A stretch of DNA of 64,000 bases, taken from Thermomicrobiales bacterium (GTDB taxonomy: Bacteria > Chloroflexota > Chloroflexia > Thermomicrobiales > UBA6265). The stretch lies in the NCBI GenBank assembly GCA_030447415.1, contig JAUJOZ010000005.1:149730-213729 (forward strand), written 5' to 3'. Shown one piece after another: positions 44,843 through 53,616 of the stretch; within the stretch, counting starts at the first letter, position 1, and each line of letters starts with the position of its first letter. The translations under genes were made by a program, and so were the position numbers. The notes below the pieces were generated by a model, which saw only the letters and a program-made list of their open reading frames with translations, was not told the origin of the DNA and searched no databases.

Positions 44843-44872
44843 CTGAAGGCTGAACGCTGATGGCTGATGGCT
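44843..44872 (+). repeat. Tandem heptamer CTGANNN repeat overlapping the ATPase start
   Basis: Units CTGAAGG, CTGAACG, CTGATGG and CTGATGG, then CTCG. The gene's ATG (44860) lies inside a CTGATGG unit and the next unit has another ATG at 44867 in a different frame. There is no Shine-Dalgarno sequence. Unit gain or loss would move the start context. Confidence 0.7.
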
Positions 44873-47124
44873 CGTTGCTGCTCCAGGTCGAGGACCTGAA
44901 GACCGCCTTTAGGACGGAGGACGGTATCGTCCACGCCGTCAATGGGATCTCCTACACCCTGGACCGCGGCGAGGTGATGGGCATCGTCGGGGAGTCCGGG
45001 TCAGGCAAGAGCGTCGGGGCGTTGTCGCTGATGCGGTTGATCCCCTCACCGCCGGGGAAGATTGTCGGCGGCGAGGTCCGCTTCGACGGGCGCGACCTGC
45101 TCGCGTTGCCGGAGGAGGCGATGCGCCGGGTCCGTGGCAACGACATCTCGATGATCTTTCAGGAGCCGCTGACCTCGCTCAACCCGGTCTTCACCATCGG
45201 CGACCAGATCGCCGAGCCGTTGCTGCTGCACCAGGGGCTCGCCAAGCGGGCCGCCCGCGAGCGAACGATCGAGCTGTTGCACGCCGTCGGCGTGCCGAAC
45301 CCGGAGCAGCGGGCCAACGCCTATCCGCACCAGCTCTCGGGCGGTCTCCGGCAGCGGGCGATGATCGCGATGGCGCTGGCATGCACGCCGGAGTTGCTGA
45401 TCGCCGACGAGCCGACGACCGCGCTCGACGTTTCGATCCAGGCTCAGATCCTGGAGTTGATGCGCGCGTTGCAGCGCACCTCCGGCACGGCGATGCTCTT
45501 CATCACCCACGACCTCGGGGTGGTTGCCGAGATGTGCGACAAGGTCGCGGTGATGTACGCCGGGCGGATCGTTGAGCAGGGGACCACCCGCCAGCTCTTC
45601 ACCAGTCCGAAGAACCCCTACACTTGGGGGTTGTTCGACTGCCTGCCGAAGATCGAGGAGCCAAAGGGGGTCCGCCTCGTCCCGATCGCCGGTCAGCCGC
45701 CGAACTTGCTGCGGCCGCCCCTGGGCTGCACCTTCCATCCGCGCTGCCCCTACGCTTTCGACCGCTGCCGGGTCGAAGAGCCGCCGCTGATCCCGCTGCC
45801 GGACGGCCAATTGACCCGCTGCTGGCTTTACGATCCAGGCCGCGTCCAGCCAGCCGCGCCTCCCCAGACCGCCGACGCGGTCGGCGCACCTGGGGCGGCG
45901 CCGCTCGCCGTGCCGGAGGAGCGCGGTCACCACACCCCGCTCACCATCCGCCGTGTCGCCGAGCGGCTGCGCCAGGTGGAGGCACCCGCTCCGGAACGTC
46001 CAGTGGAGGAGCTACTGGTCGTTCGTCACCTGCGAAAGTACTTCCCGCTCACGGCCGGCTTCTTCCGCCGTCATGTCGGCGACGTGCAGGCGGTCGACGA
46101 CGTCACCTTCACGCTCAAGCGAGGCGAGACACTGGGGCTGGTCGGCGAGTCCGGTTGCGGCAAGAGCACGACCGGCCGCGTCCTGCTCCGGCTGCTGGAG
46201 CCTACCTCGGGCCAAGTCGAGTTCGACGGCCGGGACGTGACGAAGCTCGACAGCGGCGAGCTGCGAGCATTGCGGCGCCGAATGCAGATCATCTTTCAGG
46301 ACCCATTCTCATCCTTGAACCCACGCCGCACGGTCGGCGGCATCATTGCCCAGCCGCTACAGATCCACGGCATCACCCGGGGGAAAGCGACCCAAGCGCG
46401 GGTAGGCGAGATCCTGGAGCTGGTTGGGCTCAATCCGCAGCACGCCGGCCGCTACCCGCACGAGTTCAGCGGCGGTCAGCGCCAGCGCATCGGGGTTGCC
46501 CGGGCAATCGCCGCCAACCCGGAGTTCATTGTTGCCGACGAGCCGGTCTCGGCCCTCGACGTCTCAATCCAGGCCCAAATCGTCAACTTACTGGAGGACC
46601 TACAGGCCAGACTCGATCTGAGCTACCTGTTCATCTCCCACAACCTGAGCGTCGTCCGCTCAATCTGCGATCGAGTGGCGGTGATGTACCTGGGGCAGAT
46701 CGTCGAGCTGGCCCCAAACCGGGACCTCTACGAGACGCCGCTGCACCCCTACACGATGGCGTTGCTGACGGCGGTCCCCAAGACCGTCCCGGGGCGCGCC
46801 GGCAGCCGCATCGTCCTTCCGGGCGATGTCCCTAGCCCGATCAAACCGCCGTCAGGCTGCCGCTTCCACACCCGCTGCCCCTACGTCATGGATGTCTGCC
46901 GTACCCTTGTCCCCGGCCTGGCCGACGCTGGCGGGGGCCACCTCGTCGCCTGCCACCTCTACCCCGCGGCCACGGCGCTCGCCGAGGCGCAGCCTAGCGC
47001 CACCCGTATGCCTACGCAGGTGGCCGACGGAACGGGGAGCCAGGTGGCTCAGGCGGTCCCGAGCCTTGACGCGAGGTCCACCAACGCCGTCAGCGAGGGA
47101 GCAGACCGAGCCCCAACGGAGTGA
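44860..47124 (+). CDS. Fused double ABC ATPase (DppD-DppF type)
   Basis: A 754-residue cytoplasmic protein with two complete nucleotide-binding domains in one chain, where most systems have two proteins. Domain 1 (about 1-330): Walker [12 protein letters not shown], signature LSGGLRQR, Walker [14 protein letters not shown]. Domain 2 (about 385-700): Walker [13 protein letters not shown], signature FSGGQRQR, Walker [14 protein letters not shown]. Both end with the oligopeptide-type Cys cluster ([30 protein letters not shown]), which may bind an Fe-S cluster, by analogy with known DppD/F proteins. It energises the two permeases just upstream, and possibly the ATPase-less set at 10 kb. A heptamer repeat covers its start. 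Confidence 0.93.
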   Translation: MADGSLLLQVEDLKTAFRTEDGIVHAVNGISYTLDRGEVMGIVGESGSGKSVGALSLMRLIPSPPGKIVGGEVRFDGRDLLALPEEAMRRVRGNDISMIFQEPLTSLNPVFTIGDQIAEPLLLHQGLAKRAARERTIELLHAVGVPNPEQRANAYPHQLSGGLRQRAMIAMALACTPELLIADEPTTALDVSIQAQILELMRALQRTSGTAMLFITHDLGVVAEMCDKVAVMYAGRIVEQGTTRQLFTSPKNPYTWGLFDCLPKIEEPKGVRLVPIAGQPPNLLRPPLGCTFHPRCPYAFDRCRVEEPPLIPLPDGQLTRCWLYDPGRVQPAAPPQTADAVGAPGAAPLAVPEERGHHTPLTIRRVAERLRQVEAPAPERPVEELLVVRHLRKYFPLTAGFFRRHVGDVQAVDDVTFTLKRGETLGLVGESGCGKSTTGRVLLRLLEPTSGQVEFDGRDVTKLDSGELRALRRRMQIIFQDPFSSLNPRRTVGGIIAQPLQIHGITRGKATQARVGEILELVGLNPQHAGRYPHEFSGGQRQRIGVARAIAANPEFIVADEPVSALDVSIQAQIVNLLEDLQARLDLSYLFISHNLSVVRSICDRVAVMYLGQIVELAPNRDLYETPLHPYTMALLTAVPKTVPGRAGSRIVLPGDVPSPIKPPSGCRFHTRCPYVMDVCRTLVPGLADAGGGHLVACHLYPAATALAEAQPSATRMPTQVADGTGSQVAQAVPSLDARSTNAVSEGADRAPTE

Positions 47125-47280
47125 CCACCGGTATCGTGCTGATCCGGGACGAGATCGTGCCTGCTCCTGGAGGCCAAAGGGGCAGGTTGGATGCTGACGC
47201 AGAGGCAGGGTGACACACCCCTCCGATCATGGCGGGACCGACCAGCGGCAGAATGCGCTGGTGCGACCCATCGAGTGACG

Positions 47281-47450
47281 GTACGTGCCAACCAATATCG
47301 TGTGGTGCCGCTACCGCTAGGGGTCACAGGTCTCCGTATCCCCCCTGAGCGCTGGGCCGAGGTCGCCTTCGGGGCGCTGTGAGCGGAGTTGCGCATCACT
47401 GCTCGCGACCTGAGGGACTCCAGTTCCTCAATCACGGTACCACCAACCAA
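47281..47450 (+). pseudogene. Relic G of the small HTH protein
   Basis: The frame reads VRANQYRVVPLPLGVTGLRIPPERWAEV, a stop, then AELRITARDL followed by DSSSSI. Copy C has AIPEERWLEV and GLRAVARDLGVSHET at the same places. The HTH recognition part is lost. It lies between the converging ABC operon and hyuB, overlapping hyuB's 3' end. The rest of the ~300-bp gap shows nothing else. Confidence 0.4.
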
Positions 47451-49258
47451 GGTTCAGGCGGCGCCGAGAGCGTCCAGAACTCCCCAGGTCCCGGCACCTG
47501 CTGTGGCTCCCCCCGGTCGATCCATCCTTCTGCCGGCGCATTGCCCGCACGCAGCGCCTCCGTCTCCGCGAGGTTCAAATGCGGTGGCGTGCCGTCGACC
47601 ACGACGCCATACCATTCCCGAGCCTGCTCCGCCGTGATCAGGCCCACGACGACGTCCCGCACCACCAGGTCTGGATCGCGGTCGAAGGCGTCACCCCACC
47701 CCCCTCCGCCCCCCGTGCGCATCACGAACATGTCGCCGGGGTCGAGCGGCAGCGCATCGAACTTGCCCGGGAGCATCTGGACTGTGCCGTCAACCCGCCC
47801 AATGTAGGCATCGTTGGCGGCAGCGGCCCGTCCGCGGTAGAGCCCCCACGGCTGCGTCTTCTGTCGTTCGTCGAGGAAGAACAACTTCGCCGGACGCAGC
47901 GTCCGGATAGCGCGCATGAGCCCGTGTCCGCCCCGATGGCGGCCGGCTCCCGCACTGCCCGGGCGGAGCGAGTACTGCTCGATCCGGACCGGGTACATGG
48001 TCTCAACGAACTCCACCGGCGCGTTTTTCAGCCGCGTGTTCCACGAGAACGCATCGAGCCCGTCACCGCTCGACCGGCCGCCGCTCCCCGCGGCCATCAC
48101 CTCAAAGCAGAGCCAGCGATCGCCGAGCTCTTGACCATCACCGAGCAGGCTGTAGCAGTTGAGGCTCCCGTTGTGCGTCGCGGGAATGGCGTCCGGGAAG
48201 ATCTGCGCCAGGATGCCCTGCACCGCCTCGTCAACCCGGCCGTTGGTGAGATGGCGCAGGCTCACCGGCGCCGGCCGAACCGGCTTGAGGAAGCAGCCGT
48301 CCGGAATGTGGACGTCGATGAGGTCCTCAATGCCTTGATTGGCATCAAGTTGCGGGTCGATGTCGATCTTGTCGCCGGCGGCCAAGCGGAGGACGTTGTA
48401 GAGGTCGATCTTCACCAGGCTCGGGTTGAGTGGGAAGTTCAGCGGTCCCCGGCACTGCGACGAGGTGCCGGAGAAGTCGACCGCGAGGCGGTCGCCGTGC
48501 CGCTCGATGGTGATCCGGATCACCAGCGGCTCGTCGGTAATCCCGTCGTTGTCGAGCATATCCTCGAAGCTGACCGCACGCTCCGGCAGGAGGGTGACGA
48601 GTCGGCGCATCGTTTCGCGCGCGCGGGCGAAAAGGAAGGCGAACGTCTCCAGCACCGCGTCACCGCCGAACTTCTCGCAGAGCTCCAGCAGACGCTTCTC
48701 GGCGATCTTGCCGGCCGCCGAGAGTGCGAGCAGATCGCCGACCATCATGTCCGGCGTGCGGGAGTTGCGAGCTACGATCTGGAGAAGCCCATCGTTCAGC
48801 ACGCCCCCCGCGTAGAGCTTGACGGGCGGAATCTGCAGCCCTTCGTGGAAGATGTCGGTCGCCCCGGTCGGCATGGAGGCGGGGGCGGTGGCCCCCATGT
48901 CCATGTGGTGCCCCCAAGCGATGCCCCACGCGATTAGGTGGCCATCCCAAAAGACGGGCACGGCCAGCATCGTGTCTCCAAGGTGCGAGATCTCGCCGTG
49001 GGAGAGGTAGGGATCGTTGAAGACGACCACATCGCCCGGCGCCACCGTGCGCTCGGCCGCGAATTCGGCCAGTGTCTGCCCAGCAAAGGCCGTTCCGGCG
49101 ATCACCCAGCCACGTTGGTGCACAAGGGACATCCCGAAGTCGTGCTGCTCCCGGATGATGATCGACATCGCCGTGCGCTCGATGGCGGCGTCCATCTCGT
49201 AGATGAGTGCCCTCAGCGCGTTGGCGATGACCTCGGTCGTAATCGGATCGTTCGGCAT
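47432..49258 (-). CDS. hyuB: Hydantoinase B / oxoprolinase-family subunit
   Basis: A 608-residue cytoplasmic subunit that, with HyuA, uses ATP to open cyclic amides (hydantoins, 5-oxoproline and, in acetone carboxylase relatives, other reactions). The start MPNDPITTEVIANALRALIYEMDAAIERTA is typical. Further blocks are FNDPYLSHGEISHLGDTML, IAWGHHMDMGATAPASMPTGATDIF, LAVDFSGTSSQCRGPLNFP and GSGGRSSGDGLDAF. It follows hyuA with 26 bp between. The full-length size agrees with the family. The precise substrate cannot be told from sequence. Confidence 0.92.
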   Translation of the reverse strand: MPNDPITTEVIANALRALIYEMDAAIERTAMSIIIREQHDFGMSLVHQRGWVIAGTAFAGQTLAEFAAERTVAPGDVVVFNDPYLSHGEISHLGDTMLAVPVFWDGHLIAWGIAWGHHMDMGATAPASMPTGATDIFHEGLQIPPVKLYAGGVLNDGLLQIVARNSRTPDMMVGDLLALSAAGKIAEKRLLELCEKFGGDAVLETFAFLFARARETMRRLVTLLPERAVSFEDMLDNDGITDEPLVIRITIERHGDRLAVDFSGTSSQCRGPLNFPLNPSLVKIDLYNVLRLAAGDKIDIDPQLDANQGIEDLIDVHIPDGCFLKPVRPAPVSLRHLTNGRVDEAVQGILAQIFPDAIPATHNGSLNCYSLLGDGQELGDRWLCFEVMAAGSGGRSSGDGLDAFSWNTRLKNAPVEFVETMYPVRIEQYSLRPGSAGAGRHRGGHGLMRAIRTLRPAKLFFLDERQKTQPWGLYRGRAAAANDAYIGRVDGTVQMLPGKFDALPLDPGDMFVMRTGGGGGWGDAFDRDPDLVVRDVVVGLITAEQAREWYGVVVDGTPPHLNLAETEALRAGNAPAEGWIDRGEPQQVPGPGEFWTLSAPPEPWLVVP

Positions 49259-49284
49259 GCCCGCCTCACCTTTCGACCCCGACG

Positions 49285-51333
49285 TTACACCCCTGTCCGC
49301 ACGATGAGGTTGGCCAGCCCATCCACCCGGAGCGACTGCCCCGGGTGGAGGACGGCGGTGCAGTCCGGCTGTAGGACGACCGCGGGCCCCGCGATGCGGT
49401 TGCCGGGACGCAGGCGCGCACGGTCGTAGAAGGGTGTGTCGAGGAACCCCTCGGCGAAGAAGACCGGCCGACGGTCGATCAGGGCGGGGGACGCGTCCGA
49501 CTCCTCCTCCGGCGAGCGCCGTAGCTCCGGCTTCGGGAGGGCGCCGAGCGCGGTCACGCGGAGCGTCACGACCTCTATGTCCGCCGACGGCTGGTCGAAA
49601 CCGTACCGCCGCTTATGCTCGGCGTGGAACCGCGCGCCGGCGTCGCGCCATCTGGCGGCATCGAGCGGCGCGGTGACCCGGATTGGCAGTTCGTAAGCCT
49701 GGCCGTGGTAGCGCAGGTCGAGATCGACCTCGACCGCCCGGTCCTGAGGCGGAACGGCCTCGCGCGCCAGCCAGTCGTTGGCCCCGGCGATCAGCGCGGC
49801 GATCTCGCTGTTGTAGGCCCTGACGTCGAGCGCTCCGACCAGGCCGACCCGGGTCAGCGTGAAGACCTGCTTGACGTCCGCCAGAAGGAATCCGAGCGCC
49901 GACAGGACGCCCGGCAGCGGGGGCACGAGCATTGTCCCAATGCCGGCGAGGCGCGCCAGTTGCGCACCATGCACCGGTCCGGCGCCACCAAATGGCACGA
50001 GCACGAGTTCGCGCGGATCCAGCCCCCGTTGCACGCTCGCGACGCGCAGGGCACCCAGCATGTGCTCGTCCACGATCCGGACGATACCGAGCGCCGCCGC
50101 CTCGAGGGACAAGCGCAGTGGCTCGGCGACGTGACACCGGATCGCCTCGCGTGCCGCCTCGACATCGAGCGCGATCTCGCCACCTGCCAGCTGTGCGGGC
50201 AGACGTCCGAGAACGAGGTTGGCATCCGTGACGGTCGCATGGACGCCGCCCCGGCCGTAGCATGCCGGCCCGGGATCGGCGCCCGCGCTCTGGGGACCGA
50301 CGCGGAGCGCCCCCGCGGAGGAGACGACCGCAATCGAGCCGCCACCAGCCCCGATCGTCGTGATGTCGATGAGCGGAACCCTGATCGGGTAGTGGGCGAT
50401 CCACGTGTCCGTCGAGAGCCGGGGCTCCCCGCCCGTGCTGAGGCAGACATCGGTGCTCGTTCCACCCATGTCCATCGAGACGACGTTCAGGTACCCCGCA
50501 GCCGCCGCGACCGCACTAGCGCCCAGAGCCCCCCCCGCCGGGCCGGAGAGGACGGTGTTCACCGGTCGCTCGAGCGCCGCCGGCAGGCTCATCACGCCGG
50601 CGTCGGACCGCACGATCGTGATTTCCTGTGGCAAGCCCCGCTCCCCCAGACCGCGACGGATGCCGTCGAGGTAGTGGTCGACGGCGGACATCAGATAGGC
50701 GTTGAGCACGGTCGTCATCGTCCGCTCGTACTCACGGTACTCTGGCAGAACCTCGGACGACCGCGAGACGAACAGTCCGGGCGCCAACTCCCGCGCCAGC
50801 TCTTCGACGCGTCGCTCGTGCGTGGGGTCGACGTAGCTATGGATCAGTGAGATCGCGAGCGACTCGATGTCCTGCTCCAGCAACTCCGCGATGGCCGAAC
50901 GGGTCGCGTCCTCGTCGAGCGGCCGAACGACCGAGCCGTCGACCGCCATCCGCTCCGGGATCTCCCGTACGCGCTCCAGAGGCACGAGACGGGGCGGCTT
51001 TTCCCATCTGAGGTAGTTCGTAAAAATGCCGGGGATGTACGCCCGCCCGATCTCGAGGATGTCGCGGAACCCTTGCGTCGTGAGAAGCCCCATCCGGCTC
51101 CCCTTGCCCTCCAGCACCGCGTTGGTCGCAACGGTGCTGCCGTGCGTGATGCTGCTGACCCGGTCGGGTGTCGCGTGCTCGTCGGTCAGCACCTTCTCGA
51201 CGCCCAGGAAGAACCCAACGTCTCGGTCGGAAGGGGTGGTTGACACTTTAGCGAACGTCCGCTCGTGCGTTGCGGCATTCAGAAGGACGACGTCAGTGAA
51301 GGTGCCACCGATGTCGATCGCCAGGCGGTACAT
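49285..51333 (-). CDS. hyuA: Hydantoinase A / oxoprolinase-family subunit
   Basis: A 682-residue ATP-binding partner of HyuB with an actin-like (ASKHA) fold. The ATG at 51333 starts MYRLAIDIGGTFTDVVLL (phosphate-binding loop 1), a normal family N-terminus; the frame extends 74 codons upstream but without family similarity. Further motifs are GSTVATNAVLEGKGSRMGLL, TVLSGPAGGALGA, NVVSMDMGGTSTDVCLS (phosphate loop 2) and VPFGGAGPVHGAQLAR. It is the first gene of a hyuA-hyuB operon, with HTH copy E divergent at 51.6 kb. Confidence 0.92.
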   Translation of the reverse strand: MYRLAIDIGGTFTDVVLLNAATHERTFAKVSTTPSDRDVGFFLGVEKVLTDEHATPDRVSSITHGSTVATNAVLEGKGSRMGLLTTQGFRDILEIGRAYIPGIFTNYLRWEKPPRLVPLERVREIPERMAVDGSVVRPLDEDATRSAIAELLEQDIESLAISLIHSYVDPTHERRVEELARELAPGLFVSRSSEVLPEYREYERTMTTVLNAYLMSAVDHYLDGIRRGLGERGLPQEITIVRSDAGVMSLPAALERPVNTVLSGPAGGALGASAVAAAAGYLNVVSMDMGGTSTDVCLSTGGEPRLSTDTWIAHYPIRVPLIDITTIGAGGGSIAVVSSAGALRVGPQSAGADPGPACYGRGGVHATVTDANLVLGRLPAQLAGGEIALDVEAAREAIRCHVAEPLRLSLEAAALGIVRIVDEHMLGALRVASVQRGLDPRELVLVPFGGAGPVHGAQLARLAGIGTMLVPPLPGVLSALGFLLADVKQVFTLTRVGLVGALDVRAYNSEIAALIAGANDWLAREAVPPQDRAVEVDLDLRYHGQAYELPIRVTAPLDAARWRDAGARFHAEHKRRYGFDQPSADIEVVTLRVTALGALPKPELRRSPEEESDASPALIDRRPVFFAEGFLDTPFYDRARLRPGNRIAGPAVVLQPDCTAVLHPGQSLRVDGLANLIVRTGV

Positions 51334-51578
51334 CGCGGGGCCGGTCAACGAGCCGCTCCTCTCGTCATCGGTGGCGTACGCATGCTTGGGGTCGGGTCGT
51401 GCCACGCTCCTGGTCCACGGACCGGTGGCAGGAGATCGGCATCTGCCTTCGCGGGGTCGCACCAATGATCGCCGGTGCTGTCGACCGGGCTGCCACGTGC
51501 CACGTTGCCAAGCACTCGGAGCGCGCCGTTCCTCATCCACGGTGGCCGCGTTCACTGACGCACGAGCATGGCAGAGCG

Positions 51579-51827
51579 ATGCGGGTCGGAGTCCGAAGTC
51601 TACGCGACTTGGCCGCTGCCATCGGCGTCAGCCACGAGACGGTCCGAGCGCTCCGTCTTCGATCGGTTGAGGAGGAGGATCGAGCATCGGCGACACCCGC
51701 CCCGCTCGTCAGCGCGGCGTCCCCGGTCGCTCAGGGTCCGACCCCGACCCTTCGTCACCCTCCGGCCCCCCGGCCGGGACGAGGGAGAGCCCCAGCTGCT
51801 GCGCCAGACCGTACGCGTCCCAACTGA
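51579..51827 (+). CDS. Small HTH protein, copy E
   Basis: From ATG 51579: MRVGVRSLRDLAAAIGVSHETVRALRLRSVEEED, then a low-complexity Ala/Pro tail. The HTH core is the best preserved of all copies, but the family's N-terminal part (AVLxQRKRRG) is reduced: the 54 bases before the ATG contain GCCGTTCCTCATC, like the arm-proximal DNA of copies A and D. The 3' half overlaps the SnoaL gene on the other strand and is probably read-through beyond the natural end. No regulator gene or clear promoter/operator is attached; the divergent neighbour is hyuA. Functional status is doubtful. Confidence 0.4.
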   Translation: MRVGVRSLRDLAAAIGVSHETVRALRLRSVEEEDRASATPAPLVSAASPVAQGPTPTLRHPPAPRPGRGRAPAAAPDRTRPN

Positions 51828-52434
51828 CCCAGGTTTCGGCCATCTGACGGTGCGCCACGCGGAAGACGGCCACCCCGGTCACCATCATGGTGCGACCGGT
51901 CCCCGTCGCTCCCATGGCCCGGCCGCGATGGGTGGCGCGCTCCGTGAAGCGGACGGCGACCCGGTCCCCGACGGCCACGACATCGTCAAGGGTGACCGTG
52001 GCGTCCGGAAACGCCGCTCGATGTTCGGCGACGAGGCGCCTTATCCCGGCGGGACCCGGCGCGACGCGGGGGGTGGTGGGATCGTGGTAGGCGTGGTCGG
52101 CGGCGACGAGCTCGTCAAGCAGCGTCAGGGTGCCTTGGTTCCAGACCTGGGCGTAGAAGCGGGCGACGAGCGCCGCATTGGCCTCCGCCTCGGCGGCGTG
52201 GTCGGCCCACGCCGGGTCTGGTGACCGGCGAGCGTGGACCAGCTCGCCGCCCACCGCGGCCAGGGCGACCACGGTGAGGCCGACCAGCACCCAGAAGGCG
52301 ACCTTGGGCGGACGAGACGCGACCTGGGTCACCTGGCCGCCGGCGGGCATCCGGATGAGGCCGGCCGGCCGGGTGCCCGGGGCGAGTGGGTGATGCTCGG
52401 GGCGTGTGGCACACCCCTTGAGGCAGCTGGACAC
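51709..52434 (-). CDS. Membrane-anchored SnoaL-like (ester cyclase/NTF2-fold) protein
   Basis: A ~241-residue protein from GTG 52434 (GGGGAGG eight bases upstream). After a ~50-residue cytoplasmic segment comes one transmembrane helix (VAFWVLVGLTVVALAAVGGELV), then a SnoaL-like domain: NAALVARFYAQVWNQGTLTLLDELVAADHAYHDP, GIRRLVAEHRAAFPDATVTLDDVVAVGDRVAVRF and MAETWVSWDAYGLAQQLG. The domain would face outward. It is a paralog of the soluble protein at 23.6 kb and is downstream of the cupin gene on the same strand. The substrate is unknown. Confidence 0.82.
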   Translation of the reverse strand: MSSCLKGCATRPEHHPLAPGTRPAGLIRMPAGGQVTQVASRPPKVAFWVLVGLTVVALAAVGGELVHARRSPDPAWADHAAEAEANAALVARFYAQVWNQGTLTLLDELVAADHAYHDPTTPRVAPGPAGIRRLVAEHRAAFPDATVTLDDVVAVGDRVAVRFTERATHRGRAMGATGTGRTMMVTGVAVFRVAHRQMAETWVSWDAYGLAQQLGLSLVPAGGPEGDEGSGSDPERPGTPR

Positions 52435-52844
52435 GACCGTCACCTCCCCATGTGCGCCGCACGCCGACGCCGGCGCCGGGTCTCCTCGTCAACCCCGATG
52501 CCCTCGCGGCATTCGACGTCGGTCGGTGGCGCACGCCGGCGACGGCGGCTAGGCGGCGGGTCAGGAGGAGGTCGTCGCCGACCGTGACGGCAGCCGCCTC
52601 GGTCGGGGACCCGCGCCCCAGACGACTGACCGGGTCCGGCTCCTCCCGAGCGGCAGGCGGTCAGCCGCACGCCAGCCGACCGCCGGTCCCGACCGCGGCG
52701 CCGAACCACCGACTTCCCCGCCGCGCAGGCGACTGAACCCCGTGCCGCGGGCCACCGCGGCGGCCCCGACGTCCGTCGCCGGAAGCTGGATCGCTACCGT
52801 GAAGCGCACCCCGAGCGCGTTGCTAGCGATGCCCTCCCTGACCG
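52435..52844. other. 410-bp region, possible short ORF, unassigned
   Basis: A leftward frame 52809-52561 starts MRFTVAIQLPATDVGAAAVARGTG but has no ribosome site or known family and turns Arg-rich. I see no reliable gene. Confidence 0.3.
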
Positions 52845-53438
52845 CTACTCCGTGGGCGTCCCCATGTCCATGTCGGTCATGAACGCGGTGAACGGCTCGC
52901 CCGCTCGGGTCAGGCCCGCGATCAGCAGCACGACGTCATCGTCGCCCGCGTTGCGCACGTCATCCTGAGGGTCCTCGACGAAGAGCCAGTCGCCGGTGGT
53001 GAGGAGCACCTCCGTCCCGATGGGCAGCGCCTCGGCCGGGGCAGGGGTGGCGGCGGGCGTAGCAGCGGTGCCCGCGCGGGTGAGCTGGGCTGTGCCGCCC
53101 AGCGGCGTGTAGCCCCAGGTACCGGCCTCGACAAAGATCACCAGCGCCCCCGGGTGGCTGTGGGCCGGAACCCGCCCCCCCGGCACGTGCGTGATGCGGC
53201 GCAGCGACAGCTCCAGCCCAGGCGCCGCGGCCGGCTGGCCACTACCGAGGAGCTTGGCGGTAGTGCCGATCGCCCCGGTTGGGGTGGCGGCGGGCGTGGC
53301 GTCCTGGGCGGCGAGGCGTGTCGGGTGCTGGCTGGCCGCCAGCAGAAGGGCGGCTAATCCCCCGGCGCCGAGGCGGATCACGACGTCACGGCGCGTCATG
53401 TCGGGCTGTTCGATCTGATCGAACTCCGGGCTGGTCAT
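52845..53438 (-). CDS. Tat-exported cupin-domain protein
   Basis: A 197-residue protein from ATG 53438 (GGAGGAG upstream). A twin-arginine signal (TRRDVVIRLGAGGLAALLLAA) ends near LAAQ; an ATPAATPT linker follows. The cupin core is LELSLRRITHVPGGRVPAHSHPGALVIFVEAGTWGY (His-x-His metal pair in the PAHSH region, then a Glu) and the second motif is near TEVLLTTGDWLFVEDPQDDVRNAG. It is probably an extracytoplasmic metal-binding cupin of unknown reaction. A dead paralog is at 30.9 kb, in the same position relative to regulator B as this gene is to regulator C. Confidence 0.82.
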   Translation of the reverse strand: MTSPEFDQIEQPDMTRRDVVIRLGAGGLAALLLAASQHPTRLAAQDATPAATPTGAIGTTAKLLGSGQPAAAPGLELSLRRITHVPGGRVPAHSHPGALVIFVEAGTWGYTPLGGTAQLTRAGTAATPAATPAPAEALPIGTEVLLTTGDWLFVEDPQDDVRNAGDDDVVLLIAGLTRAGEPFTAFMTDMDMGTPTE

Positions 53439-53616
53439 GTCCACGGTGCTCCTCCGGGCGATGTGATGGGAACAGCGGGCCGGCTTCCGACCCCACGCCA
53501 CGAGCATGACCGCTCCCCAGCCGTCGCGCATCGTAGGAACTACGGGGACAGGGTTGGATCGGAGCGGTCCCGCTACCGTAGCCCTACGGTAGGCACAGGG
53601 GACCGGTGGGGGGGAG

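Noticed and set aside
49615..50850. 411-codon plus-strand frame opposite hyuA
   Set aside because: Antisense shadow of a conserved gene; low-complexity charged product.
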